From: a virus
IMG/VR virus record: IMGVR_UViG_3300027706_000026
Coordinates: 1-40,369 of that record
Reading direction: 5' to 3' (one strand)
Length of the DNA stretch: 40,369 nt
Position numbers and translations under genes: made by a program. Under the pieces are notes generated by a model. That model worked only from the letters and a program-made list of their open reading frames with translations. It made no database searches and was not told the origin of the DNA. Positions 22,817 through 31,554 of this stretch are shown here, piece by piece (the stretch's first letter is position 1; each line of letters starts with the position of its first letter).

Positions 22817-23165
22817 GCGCGATGCGGACTGGCTCGAGGATTTGGCGGCCGAGGAGCCCGATGCGGCGCACCTGGCCAGCCTCGCTCACGCGCCGGAGGA
22901 GGCTGATATCGCCGAGAATCTCGGCGACGTATGGCAGTCTTTCTGGCGTCTCTCGGCCGACAGGTCTGCGCATGTCGTGACGATCGTGCTGCCGATGGGC
23001 GGCCTGTCGACCAAGCTGCTGCATCGGCCGATCTCGTTTGCCGCGATCGACGCCTATGCCGCGCGGTTCGGCTATGAGGGCGAGGCCTTCGACGAGCTGC
23101 TGCGGCTCGTCTCGGCGATGGACGAGGAATGGCTCCGGGTGATTTCCGATCTCGCCGAGGGCTGA
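22782..23165 (+). CDS. Tail assembly chaperone, -1 frame extension (gpT part)
   Basis: This 127-residue extension is read after a -1 shift: next codons CTG AGG GCC give LRAAVRWHLTSGRDADWLEDL and onward, ending in DEEWLRVISDLAEG. It has no independent ATG until 22995 and only a TTG at 22842, and the frame is open from the slippery site, strong evidence that it is made only as a fusion with the upstream gene. The fused product would be 258 residues. The T part binds the tape measure protein in characterised phages. This genome therefore follows the conserved G/GT arrangement. Confidence 0.8.
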   Translation: MRAAVRWHLTSGRDADWLEDLAAEEPDAAHLASLAHAPEEADIAENLGDVWQSFWRLSADRSAHVVTIVLPMGGLSTKLLHRPISFAAIDAYAARFGYEGEAFDELLRLVSAMDEEWLRVISDLAEG

Positions 23166-23176
23166 AAGGAGTGACG

Positions 23177-23383
23177 ATGACGCAGGTGAGGAGCAGTCGG
23201 CTGTCCAAGATCGCGATCGATCGCGCGGTAGCGGCCGAGAAAGCCGGCGGCGGCCCGTCCGCGCAGCTACACGCCGCGCGCCGGGTGCAGAACACCGTCG
23301 TTTATCTGCCGCCTCAGGGCGCGCGCGAGCGGGCGAGGCGGCCGAAGCGGATGGCCAGACAAGCGGCCGGCACCAATGGGTGA
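23177..23383 (+). CDS. Small basic hypothetical protein before the tape measure gene
   Basis: A 68-residue, basic, Ala/Arg-rich protein (MTQVRSSRLSKIAIDRAVAAEKAGG...). The ATG at 23177 is served by AAAGGAG at 23165-23171; a GTG at 23171 is less likely. It overlaps the tape measure gene by eight bases. No motif known to me; the basic tail QGARERARRPKRMARQ might bind nucleic acid or the acidic chaperone (inference). Confidence 0.55.
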   Translation: MTQVRSSRLSKIAIDRAVAAEKAGGGPSAQLHAARRVQNTVVYLPPQGARERARRPKRMARQAAGTNG

Positions 23384-26300
23384 AAAACTCACCTCTCTCC
23401 GCGTCGAGGCGGCGCTCGACTCGTCGGGCTACCAAGCCGGTGCGGCGCAGAAGGTCGCGGCCGACGCGAAGATGGTTCAGTCGGGAAACGCGCTGTCGGG
23501 CGCGATCGCCGAGACCGAGCGGCGACTGACCAGCGGAGCGCAGGGCTTCGAACGCCTGAGGCGGTCGCTCGATCCGGCCTACGATTCGCAACTGAAATTC
23601 GCCAAGGGCGCGGACACGCTGAAGCGCGCGCTCGATACCGGCAAGGTATCGGCCGACGAGCACGCGAAGCTCATGGCCCAACTGCGCGCGCGCTACCTCG
23701 ATTTCGGCGCGGCGTCAGAGGGAGTGGCTCAATCGAGCGAGCATGCCCACGGCGGCATCGCCACGCTCGTCCGCGAATTCCGCGGCCTTTCCGTCGAGGT
23801 GAGCCGCGGCGAGTTCGGTCGCGTGCCTATCACCCTCGGCCTGATCGCCGAGCACCTCTTCGGTCTGTCCGGTGCGACGCTCGCCTGGAGCGCGGCAATA
23901 TTGGCCATCCCGGCCGCATTCGCCGCCGCGGCCATTGCCTCCGAAAACTCGCTGAAACGCATCGAGACACAGCTCCGGGCGACGGCCAATGCGAGCGGGC
24001 TCACGACGTCTTCGGCCGACGCGCTCGCCGGCCGGATATCGCAATCGAGCTCCCTCTCGATCTTCGGCGCGCGCAGCGTCGTCACCGAGCTCGCCCGCGG
24101 CGGCCAGATCCCGGGCGACCTCGTCGGCCGGCTCGGCGCGATCGCGCCCGATTTCGGCTATGCCGGCGGCAAGGGTGCGGCGGACGCCGCCAAGGAGCTG
24201 AAGGCGCTCTTTGCCGACCCGGCCAAGGGCGCCAGGGAGCTCTCCGACGAATTCGCGCTGTTGAGCACCGCCGACCGCAAGGTCATCGACGATCTCGTCG
24301 CCTCGGGTCACGCGCATGAGGCCCAGGTCGTTCTCCTCGACGCGGTGACGCAACGCTTCCAGGGCCTCGAGCAGAACGGCCTCGGCCTCTTCGAGCGCAC
24401 GCTCAATACCGTGACGAAGGCCGCGGCAAGCGCCGCCGAGCGGCTGGGCGCCATCGGCCGCGCGCCGACGCCGGCCGAGCAGTTGGATGCGGCCAGGGAA
24501 CGCGTGGCGGGGCTCGAGAGAGGCGTTCCCGTCGAATCCCCCACCGGTCGCCGCGCCGCTCCCTTGGCGCCTGGCGCGGGCCCCAGGTCTCTCGGCCAGG
24601 GCCTGCCGGAATCGGCCCGCCCGAGCGTCACGCCGGCCGAGCTCGTCGCCGCTTATGGCCAGCTCTACTCTCTCCAGACCGCCGAGAATATCGAGCGCAC
24701 CACTGCCGCGTTTCGCGCGCAGACGGTCGAGCAGGACAAGCTCATCGGCCAGGCGAGCGGTATCGCCAAGGGCTTCGATACGGTTTCCGGCCGCACGGAG
24801 AAGCTCGCCAACGACGCCGAAGCGCTCTCGCGCGGGCTGGACGCGGCGCAGAAGCAATACGACCTTCTCAACGCCTCGATCGCCGGCGGGACGAATGAAG
24901 ATCCGCAAGCGACGGAACGGCTGAAAGCGCTCGGCGAGATCCTCAAGGCAGGTCGTGAGGCGCAGGCAGGCGTTTCAGCCGCGGCCGGCAACCAGCGCTC
25001 GCCCTTCGAGCGCGAGGCCGCGCCGATTCGCGCGCAGATCGCCGCCTTCGGTGTCGCTGCGCCGAACCGGCAGTTCACGCTCCAGCGTTCGCAGATCGAG
25101 GATCAGTACCTCGCCGACCTCGAAAACGAGCGCGCGGCCGCCTTCGCTGGGCAACTTCGCGGCCTAAGGCTCCAGCAGCTCTCGGCCGGTCGCGCCGCCG
25201 AGTTCAACGACCAATTCGGCGCCAGCGGCCTCTACGGCCAGGCGGGGTTCGCCAACGACAATCTCGCGCGCATTGCGGCGGCTGGCGGCAGTCCGGCGGC
25301 GATCCAGGCGGCGCAGCGGCAGAACGAAGCGGCGCAAGCGACCCACGACCTGGCGCTCAAGGCGACGACACCCGAAGAGATCGCCCAGGTTCAGCAGCTC
25401 ACCGAGCTCCTCGTCCAGCAATACGAGGTCCGCGACAGGATAAACCAGCAGATCCGCGCCAATGACGAGGACAGGCAGCTTCAGCAGACGCTCGCGGAGA
25501 AGCAGCTCGAGCTTGCGCTTCAGGGCAAGAACGCCGAGCAGCGCGCCCAGGAACTGGCCGATCTCAGGCTGCGCAATCAGCTCGTCAACGAGGGGTACAC
25601 CGGCGACGTGCTCGAGCAGGAGTACCAGAAGCGCAAGCAGATCAACGAAGAAATCGCCAAGACCGACGTGGCCCTCCAGCGTGCGCAGAACGCCGATCGG
25701 GCATTCAGCGAAGCCGCCAAGCAATTTGCCGACACGATTTCGCGGGATTTCGAAAACTTCATCGAGAAGGGTGGCAAAGCCAGCGACCTCTTCAAGTCGC
25801 TCGAGCGCGACGTCGCCAATCTCGTCTTCCGCCTGACGGTGACTCAACCTCTTAATGATGCGCTGACCGAACTGATCACCGGTAAGGCGACCAGTAGCGG
25901 TGGCACTGGCGGTGTGGGCTTCGGCGGCCCTCTCGCCGGTCTATTCAGCAAGGGCCTGTCTGGCATCGGCAATTGGTTTGAGGGCACATTCCCTGAGCTG
26001 TTTGCGCCGAGTTCCGGGTTCACCGTGCCCGATGCGGGATTCAGCGCGCCGTTTGCGATGGGTGGCGCCTTCGTCGGCGGCCGGCAAGTCAAACGGTTCG
26101 CCGCGGGTGGCATCTTCGACACGCCGAACCTTTTCCAATATTCAGGCGGCCTCGGCGTTCTCGGCGAGGCGGGGCCCGAGGCCATCATGCCTTTGACGCA
26201 GCTAGGCGGAGGCAAGCTCGGCGTCAGCGCGGCGGGAACTGGCGGCGTCAACAATCATTTCTACATCGACGCGCGCGGCGCGGATATCGGCGTCGAGCAG

Positions 26301-26414
26301 CGCCTCGAGCAGCTATCGAAGCGCTTGGGCGGTCTCGACGCGTCGATCGAGCGCCGGGCGATAACAGCGGCGGCGCAGGCGAACGCGCGCAGTCCCAGGC
26401 TCTTCGCGTCGTAG
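23376..26414 (+). CDS. Tail tape measure protein
   Basis: A 1012-residue protein that sets tail length. The N-terminal third is helical, with a hydrophobic membrane-like segment at about residues 165-192 (GLSGATLAWSAAILAIPAAFAAAAIASE in parts) that in other tape measures inserts in the host membrane. The middle is alanine- and glutamine-rich coiled coil (roughly 420-800). The C-terminal part, with FAMGGAFVGGRQVKRFAAGGIFDTPNLF and GEAGPEAIMPL, is the signature found in lambda-like tape measures, ending NNHFYIDARGADIGVEQRLEQL. At about 1.5 angstrom per residue it would predict a tail of about 150 nm (general rule, not a measurement). No frameshift seen. Confidence 0.9.
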   Translation: MGEKLTSLRVEAALDSSGYQAGAAQKVAADAKMVQSGNALSGAIAETERRLTSGAQGFERLRRSLDPAYDSQLKFAKGADTLKRALDTGKVSADEHAKLMAQLRARYLDFGAASEGVAQSSEHAHGGIATLVREFRGLSVEVSRGEFGRVPITLGLIAEHLFGLSGATLAWSAAILAIPAAFAAAAIASENSLKRIETQLRATANASGLTTSSADALAGRISQSSSLSIFGARSVVTELARGGQIPGDLVGRLGAIAPDFGYAGGKGAADAAKELKALFADPAKGARELSDEFALLSTADRKVIDDLVASGHAHEAQVVLLDAVTQRFQGLEQNGLGLFERTLNTVTKAAASAAERLGAIGRAPTPAEQLDAARERVAGLERGVPVESPTGRRAAPLAPGAGPRSLGQGLPESARPSVTPAELVAAYGQLYSLQTAENIERTTAAFRAQTVEQDKLIGQASGIAKGFDTVSGRTEKLANDAEALSRGLDAAQKQYDLLNASIAGGTNEDPQATERLKALGEILKAGREAQAGVSAAAGNQRSPFEREAAPIRAQIAAFGVAAPNRQFTLQRSQIEDQYLADLENERAAAFAGQLRGLRLQQLSAGRAAEFNDQFGASGLYGQAGFANDNLARIAAAGGSPAAIQAAQRQNEAAQATHDLALKATTPEEIAQVQQLTELLVQQYEVRDRINQQIRANDEDRQLQQTLAEKQLELALQGKNAEQRAQELADLRLRNQLVNEGYTGDVLEQEYQKRKQINEEIAKTDVALQRAQNADRAFSEAAKQFADTISRDFENFIEKGGKASDLFKSLERDVANLVFRLTVTQPLNDALTELITGKATSSGGTGGVGFGGPLAGLFSKGLSGIGNWFEGTFPELFAPSSGFTVPDAGFSAPFAMGGAFVGGRQVKRFAAGGIFDTPNLFQYSGGLGVLGEAGPEAIMPLTQLGGGKLGVSAAGTGGVNNHFYIDARGADIGVEQRLEQLSKRLGGLDASIERRAITAAAQANARSPRLFAS

Positions 26415-26415
26415 C

Positions 26416-27039
26416 ATGACGATCACCTATCCGCTGTCGATGTCCGGGCTGCAAAAACCCAGCCAGATCGAGTTGTCGATGACCGACGTTGTCGGCATGA
26501 ACGTCTCGCCGGTGACGCTTCAGCAGGAGACATTCGAATGGCCCGGCAAGGCCTGGAGCGTGACGCTCACCTGGGACAAGGTCGTGGGCCGCGCCTCGGC
26601 CGAAGCAATCTTCGCCTTCCTCGCGTCGCTCAAAGGCGTGCTCGGCACGTTCTATGTCGGCGATCCCTTGGGCGCCTCGCCGCGTGGCAGCGGTACGGGC
26701 GCGCTGGTCAATGGCACAGTCGCGGCAGGCGCGTCGCAGATCACCACCAAAGGGTGGACGCCGAGCGCGTCGGGCGTGCTGCTCAAAGGCGACTACCTCC
26801 AGCTCGGCTCGGGCACGGCGCAGCGGCTTTATAAGGCGTTGGGCGACGTCAACGCCGATGGCAGCGGCCATGCGACAATCGACGTCTGGCCCACTATCCG
26901 CGAAGGCTATGCCGATGGGGCGGTGATCACGCTCACCAACACCGCCGGCACGTTCCGGCTTTCCGGGAATCCGCGCAGCGCCAAGATCGGCAGCCCGTTC
27001 GTCTATTCTTTCCAGCTCCAGGCGACGGAAGCGCTCTGA
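26416..27039 (+). CDS. Tail protein, distal-tail type
   Basis: A 207-residue beta-rich protein after the tape measure gene, starting MTITYPLSMSGLQKPSQIELSMTD. Segments SPVTLQQETFEWPGKAWSVTLTW, FLASLKGVLGTFYVGDPLG and FRLSGNPRSAKIGSPFVYSFQLQATEAL match a phage tail family found between tape measure and tail tip genes, similar in position to distal tail proteins. It overlaps the next gene by one base (TGATG) and follows the tape measure stop after one base. Confidence 0.7.
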   Translation: MTITYPLSMSGLQKPSQIELSMTDVVGMNVSPVTLQQETFEWPGKAWSVTLTWDKVVGRASAEAIFAFLASLKGVLGTFYVGDPLGASPRGSGTGALVNGTVAAGASQITTKGWTPSASGVLLKGDYLQLGSGTAQRLYKALGDVNADGSGHATIDVWPTIREGYADGAVITLTNTAGTFRLSGNPRSAKIGSPFVYSFQLQATEAL

Positions 27040-27671
27040 TGGCGCGCCCTGTCACCGCCGACATGGTCGCCGCGCTCGTCGCCGCGGCAAAGCGCCCGGC
27101 GCTCTTCTATCAGGGGAATTTTGTCAGCGGCACGGTGAATGCCTGGTCCGGCCTCGGCGATTTCGTGTGGAACGGCATCACCTGGAAAGGGCTGGGACAG
27201 CTTGCCGGCGTGCAGAGTGTCGGCGAGACGACCGATATCGCCGCCTCCGGCGTCGTCTTCACGCTCGCCGGCGTGCCCTCCGACCTCCTGGCGCTGCTCC
27301 TTGCCGAGACGGCGCACGGCCTCACCGGCGCGCTGTGGCTCGGATTCCTCGACGACACGGGCGCGCTCATCGCGTCGCCGATGCAGCTTTTCGCGGGCCA
27401 GATGGACGTGCCGCAGATCGTCGAGAGCATAGCCGGGCCGCAGATCCAGATCTCCTACGAGAACCGGTTGATCGATCTGCAGCGCCCTCGGCTTCAGTAC
27501 TACACGACGGCCGACCAGCAGGCGAATTTTCCTGACGATCTCGGCTTCGCCTTCGTCCCCGCCGCACAGGAATGGATGGGAACCTGGGGCGGTCCGGGAA
27601 CGTCGGCGCCAGCCTCGATACATACTTTCCCGGGCACGAACATACCGGTTGGCGTCGGAGGAGCGTGGTGA
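27039..27671 (+). CDS. Tail hub-type protein
   Basis: A 210-residue protein (MARPVTADMVAALVAAAKRPALFYQGNFVSG) with beta-sandwich pattern, resembling DUF2163-like minor tail proteins: ALFYQGNFVSGTVNAWSGLGDFVWNG and LSYENRLIDLQRPRLQYYT-like strands. It sits between the distal-tail-type gene and a DUF6950/NlpC-like gene, the normal order in Rhizobiales phages with the Cys-containing tail module. It overlaps the next gene's GTG. Confidence 0.65.
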   Translation: MARPVTADMVAALVAAAKRPALFYQGNFVSGTVNAWSGLGDFVWNGITWKGLGQLAGVQSVGETTDIAASGVVFTLAGVPSDLLALLLAETAHGLTGALWLGFLDDTGALIASPMQLFAGQMDVPQIVESIAGPQIQISYENRLIDLQRPRLQYYTTADQQANFPDDLGFAFVPAAQEWMGTWGGPGTSAPASIHTFPGTNIPVGVGGAW

Positions 27672-28072
27672 GGCGGCGCGACGATTGGCCTGAGCGCTTG
27701 GCGTATTTTCTCGCCGAAGCGCGCGGCCGCCCCTTCGCCTGGGGCAGTTGGGATTGCTGCCTCTTCGTCGTCGAGGCGATCAGGGCGATGACGGGCATCG
27801 ATCTCGGCGAGCGCTACCGCGGGACATACAGCGACGAGGCAGGCGCTGTCGAGATATTGGCGCGCGATGGCGGCGTGGTGGGAATTGCCACGGCGATGCT
27901 CGGCGCGCCTTTGCCTACGCCGCTGCTGGCGAAGCGCGGCGATGTCGTCGCCGTCGAGACGAGGGGCGGAACAGCGCTGGGCGTCGTCGCTGGTAAGGCG
28001 GCGATGCTTCTGACGCCAGAATGTCTAGCCGGCGTTTCAGTCTCCGCCGCTATTAGAGGCTGGAGCGTTTAG
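27668..28072 (+). CDS. DUF6950-like tail protein, NlpC/P60-related fold
   Basis: A 134-residue protein starting at GTG 27668 (overlapping the previous stop; an upstream in-frame region is inside the hub gene). The pattern RPFAWGSWDCCLFVVEAIRAMTG (residues 21-43) is the Cys-helix of NlpC/P60-like folds and KRGDVVAVETRGGTALGVVAG (89-109) is the following strand pair. In an active enzyme a His should begin the latter strand; here Ala-Leu-Gly occupies that place, so activity is doubtful. Role: tail tip component or peptidoglycan contact. The last 36 bases overlap the convergent minus-strand gene. Confidence 0.7.
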   Translation: MRRRDDWPERLAYFLAEARGRPFAWGSWDCCLFVVEAIRAMTGIDLGERYRGTYSDEAGAVEILARDGGVVGIATAMLGAPLPTPLLAKRGDVVAVETRGGTALGVVAGKAAMLLTPECLAGVSVSAAIRGWSV

Positions 28073-28513
28073 AGCAGCGATAGCGGAGTCGTTAATCCTC
28101 GCGAGCGCGGCTAACGCATTTCTAACGATGTCATCACGAACGACGATGTGGTCAAGGCTTGCGTCGATCCTAACCATATCGACATAGACTTCCGCTGCGC
28201 ATGCCTGGGCATTTCCGCGCTGGCAGATGAGCCCGTCATGCGTCGATCTCCATATTCGCTGAACAACTTCCAGCGCAGAGACAAGCTTTAGCAACTGGTC
28301 TGGTAGGTACTCGTTGCTCGGCGACATCATTTTTTCGCCGGCGAGGATCTGCGATCTGATGTCTGCAAATTCCCTGATGCTTATGCCGCTTTGGAGCTTT
28401 GCCGAAAGGCCGTAGAGCGATTTCACCAGGTCAGCCCTCGCATCGGCCAGCGCCGTTTCGCCGATGGCAAAGAGAATGAGGATTGCCGCGGCAAAAAGCC
28501 AAAGTGCTCGCAT
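28037..28513 (-). CDS. Exported protein, probable lysogenic-conversion (moron) gene
   Basis: A 158-residue protein on the minus strand inside the plus-strand tail operon. Residues 1-23 (MRALWLFAAAILILFAIGETALADA) form a classic signal peptide with likely cleavage at ALA-DA. The mature part is helical and has one Cys pair (LICQRGNAQACAAE) that could form a disulfide in the periplasm. GGGAGGAG stands 4 bases upstream of the ATG. Base composition is visibly less GC-rich than the neighbours, a sign of recent acquisition. Genes like this, with their own promoter and opposite orientation, are typical morons; a periplasmic factor expressed from the prophage (for example blocking superinfection) is a hypothesis. 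It overlaps the DUF6950-like gene by 36 bases, tail to tail. No homology known to me. Confidence 0.75.
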   Translation of the reverse strand: MRALWLFAAAILILFAIGETALADARADLVKSLYGLSAKLQSGISIREFADIRSQILAGEKMMSPSNEYLPDQLLKLVSALEVVQRIWRSTHDGLICQRGNAQACAAEVYVDMVRIDASLDHIVVRDDIVRNALAALARINDSAIAALNAPASNSGGD

Positions 28514-28578
28514 GTTCTCCTCCCGTCAAAGTGGAACTTAAATATGGCGTTCGCCCGCTCAACCGTCGATAGGGCGAT
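28514..28578 (-). promoter_or_regulatory. Probable moron promoter and ribosome-binding site
   Basis: Reading the minus strand from 28578 down: TTGAGC followed after 16 bases by TAAGTT, a fair -35/-10 candidate, then GGGAGGAG 4 bases before ATG. Only 65 bases separate this start from the divergent tail-tip gene, so this is the only space for the moron's own promoter. Confidence 0.4.
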
Positions 28579-31545
28579 ATGCCGCCGCTGATCATCGCGG
28601 GTGCGGAGATCGCCGTCGGGATAGCGGCGTCTACGGCCGTCGGCATCGGTACGATCGCCGGTGCGATCGCTGGCGCGCTCGCCTCGGCCGCCGTCGCCTT
28701 CATCGGCAACGCTATCTTCGGGCCGAAGAAGCCCGACCAGCCGGTCGTCCCGCAGACGGTGACGTCGCGCCAGGCCGTGTCGCCGCGCCAGGTCGTCTAT
28801 GGCTGGCAGCGCAAGGGCGGCGTCATCACCTTCATCGGTCTTTCCCCCGACAATCAGACGCTGCATCTCGTCATCACCTTGGCCGGACACCAGGTGCAGT
28901 CGATCGGCGAGATGTATATCGGGACGACGCCGGTCGGGCTCGACGCGTCGGGAAGCGGCACCGGCGTCTATGCCGGCTTCGTCTTCGTCGAGAAGAAGCT
29001 CGGCGCGCCCGGCGAGGCTGCCTTTCCCGAGCTGGTCTCGGTCAATCTCGGCTGGACGACCAAGCATCTCCAGGAGGGTTGCGCCGCCGTCCATATCGCG
29101 ATGGTGTTCAGCCCGTCCGTCTTCTCGGGCTTCAGCTTCTCGCAGATCAGCTTCGACGTCTTCGGCGCCAACCAGATCTATGACCCGCGCACCGCGACGC
29201 GGGGTTACACCGACAACGCCGCGCTGTGCGTTGCCGACTATCTGACGAACACGGTCTATGGCCTGGGCTCGTCCTGGTCGACCGAGATGAGCCTCGATGA
29301 CGCGATCGCCGCGGCCAATACGAGCGACGAGCTGGTCGCCGTGCAGCCGACCTCTGCACCAATCACCTGCAGCCCCGCGAACTTTCGCATCACGCTCACC
29401 GAGGCGCTGCTTCCCGTTTCCAGCGGCACACCGTCGGGCATGTTCACGCCGCTCCTCGGCGACGTCGTCAACCTCTCCGCCTCGAGCGGCGGCTCGCTGC
29501 CCTCGGGCCTCGCCGCCGCGACGGATTATTACTGGATACCGGTCTCGTTCACCGCCGGCGATTTCAGTCTCAGCACGTCGGACATCTTCGTGGGCCTTTT
29601 GGCGGCCTCGCTTGCCGACGCCATGGCAGGAACGCCTGTCAATTTCAGCGGCACAGGATCGGGCACGCTGACGCTCACGAGGACGGCCGAGCGGCGATAT
29701 ACCTGCAACGGCACGCTCTCGGTCGATCAGACGCCGGCGCAGAACCTGCAGAACCTGCTGAGCGCGCTCGGCGGCACGGCGGGGCGGGCGATATGGACCT
29801 CGGGCGAATGGGTCATTCAGGCCGGCGAATACCGCACGCCGACCGTCACTCTCAGCGAAGGAGATCTGAGGAAGGACGGCTTCCAGGTGCAGATGCTGTC
29901 GTCGCGGCGGAGCTCCTTCAATGCCGTGCGCGGCACCTTCATCAACCCGGCGATCAACTGGCTCCCCGACAGTTACCCGCCGGCGAAGAGCGACGTCTAT
30001 CTCGCGCAGGACAACGGCCAGCAGGCTTTCCAGCCGCTCGACCTGCCGTTTACTCTTTCGGGCTCGATGGCGCAGCGAATCGCCACGATGGAGCTCAACC
30101 GCAACCGACTCGAGACGCAGCTCCCTCAGCTTCCCTGCAAGCTCTCGGCGCTGCAGCTCCGCGCAGGCGACACGATGATGCTCGACTACGCGCGCTACGG
30201 CTGGTCGGGCCAGATTTTCGAGGTGCAGGCGCTCGCTTTCGTGGGCGAGCAGGATGCGGCCGGAGCGCCCGTTCTCGGCGTCGACCTCGCGCTCCGCCTA
30301 AACGACCCCTCTGCCTACGCCTGGTCGGCGACGCAGGAGCTGCCGGTCACGCGCCACACGCCGACGACGCTGCCCGATCCAAACACCGTCCACGCGCCTG
30401 GCGTGCCGGCGGTGAGCGAGGTGCTTTACGACACGCGCACACCCTCGGGCGTCAAATCGAGCGCGGTGATCACCGCGGCCGTCTCGCCCGACGCCTTCGC
30501 CAGGACCTACCAGTTCGAATATGGCCTGTCGGGATCCGGCAGCTTCGCCGTCCTCCCGCCCGTGCCGGCGCCGACGCAGGGCGATGCGACGGTGACGGCG
30601 ACGGTCTTCGACATTCAGCCGGGCACTTACGATTTCCGCGTGAAGGCGCTGAACGGCTTCGGCGCATCATCGCCCTATGCGATGGCATCGCACGTCCAGA
30701 TGATCGGGCTGTCGGCGCCGCCGTCCTCGCCCACGGGCTTTACCGTCTCGGGCTTGAGCGGCTTTGCCCATCTGCAATGGGACCCGCCGGTTGATCTCGA
30801 CGTGAAGATCGGCGGGTCAGGTCGGATAAGGTGGTCGCCGCTGACCTCGGGCGCCACATGGGCGAACGCGATGGACTTCGGGCCTGTCGTCTCCTCAAGC
30901 GCGACGAGCACAGTGCTTCCGCTCTCGGCAGGCACCTACCTCTTCAAATGGCTGAACAGCAATGGCGTCGAATGCGCGACGGCCGCCAGCTTCGTAGTGA
31001 CGGCCGCAGCCAACATCGTCACCTTGGCTAACACCACGACGGTCACGGAAGACCCGACCTTCGCCGGCACGAAGACCGACTGTCTCATCGACGGACCGTT
31101 CCTGAAGCTCGTCGGCTCGGGCAATGTCGATAGCGTTGCCGATTTCGATCTGGTCGCCGACGTCGATACCATCGGCGGTATCGTCTCCAGCGGCACCTAT
31201 GATTTCGCCTCGGGCATCGATCTCGGCAGCGTCAAGCCTTGCCGCATAAGCTCATCCGTGGGCTTGGCCGTCGTCAACACCTTCGACCAGATCGATGCGC
31301 GCACGGCTTCCGTCGATGACTGGCTCGATTGGGATGGCTCGACCGCGGCCTCTGCCGGCGCCACGCTCTATGCTCGCTCGACGCCCGACAATCCCGGCGG
31401 ATCGCCCACGTGGAGCGATTGGCAGCGGCTCATCACCGCGGATTTCAACGCGCGCGCCTTCCAGTTCCGCCTCGTGCTGACCTCGTCGGACCCGGCCTAC
31501 AACGCCGAGATCAATGCGCTCTCCGTCACCGCGAAATACAACTAG
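28579..31545 (+). CDS. Central tail tip/host-specificity protein
   Basis: A 988-residue protein ordered like phage host-specificity (gpJ-like) tail tip proteins. The N-terminus has a 35-residue hydrophobic stretch (IAGAEIAVGIAASTAVGIGTIAGAIAGAL), then PKKPDQPVVPQTVTSRQAVSPRQVVYGWQRKGG, which I recognise from alphaproteobacterial tail tip proteins. Residues about 255-375 hold an inserted beta domain (PITCSPANFRITLTEALLPVS onward). The hub part continues to about 600 (LEFRNRLETQLPQLPCKLSALQ-like). The last 350 residues contain a fibronectin-III-type domain (PPSSPTGFTVSGLSGFAHLQWDPPVD) and a C-terminal Ser/Thr-rich beta domain, likely the receptor-facing part. The ATG has no good Shine-Dalgarno. 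Confidence 0.8.
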   Translation: MPPLIIAGAEIAVGIAASTAVGIGTIAGAIAGALASAAVAFIGNAIFGPKKPDQPVVPQTVTSRQAVSPRQVVYGWQRKGGVITFIGLSPDNQTLHLVITLAGHQVQSIGEMYIGTTPVGLDASGSGTGVYAGFVFVEKKLGAPGEAAFPELVSVNLGWTTKHLQEGCAAVHIAMVFSPSVFSGFSFSQISFDVFGANQIYDPRTATRGYTDNAALCVADYLTNTVYGLGSSWSTEMSLDDAIAAANTSDELVAVQPTSAPITCSPANFRITLTEALLPVSSGTPSGMFTPLLGDVVNLSASSGGSLPSGLAAATDYYWIPVSFTAGDFSLSTSDIFVGLLAASLADAMAGTPVNFSGTGSGTLTLTRTAERRYTCNGTLSVDQTPAQNLQNLLSALGGTAGRAIWTSGEWVIQAGEYRTPTVTLSEGDLRKDGFQVQMLSSRRSSFNAVRGTFINPAINWLPDSYPPAKSDVYLAQDNGQQAFQPLDLPFTLSGSMAQRIATMELNRNRLETQLPQLPCKLSALQLRAGDTMMLDYARYGWSGQIFEVQALAFVGEQDAAGAPVLGVDLALRLNDPSAYAWSATQELPVTRHTPTTLPDPNTVHAPGVPAVSEVLYDTRTPSGVKSSAVITAAVSPDAFARTYQFEYGLSGSGSFAVLPPVPAPTQGDATVTATVFDIQPGTYDFRVKALNGFGASSPYAMASHVQMIGLSAPPSSPTGFTVSGLSGFAHLQWDPPVDLDVKIGGSGRIRWSPLTSGATWANAMDFGPVVSSSATSTVLPLSAGTYLFKWLNSNGVECATAASFVVTAAANIVTLANTTTVTEDPTFAGTKTDCLIDGPFLKLVGSGNVDSVADFDLVADVDTIGGIVSSGTYDFASGIDLGSVKPCRISSSVGLAVVNTFDQIDARTASVDDWLDWDGSTAASAGATLYARSTPDNPGGSPTWSDWQRLITADFNARAFQFRLVLTSSDPAYNAEINALSVTAKYN

Positions 31546-31554
31546 GAACCAAGC

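Noticed and set aside
5639-28072. Gene transfer agent rather than phage
   Set aside because: The window contains an integrase, HNH nuclease, methylase, toxin-antitoxin genes, complete terminase with candidate cos region and large surface-protein genes in an order unlike the conserved alphaproteobacterial GTA cluster.
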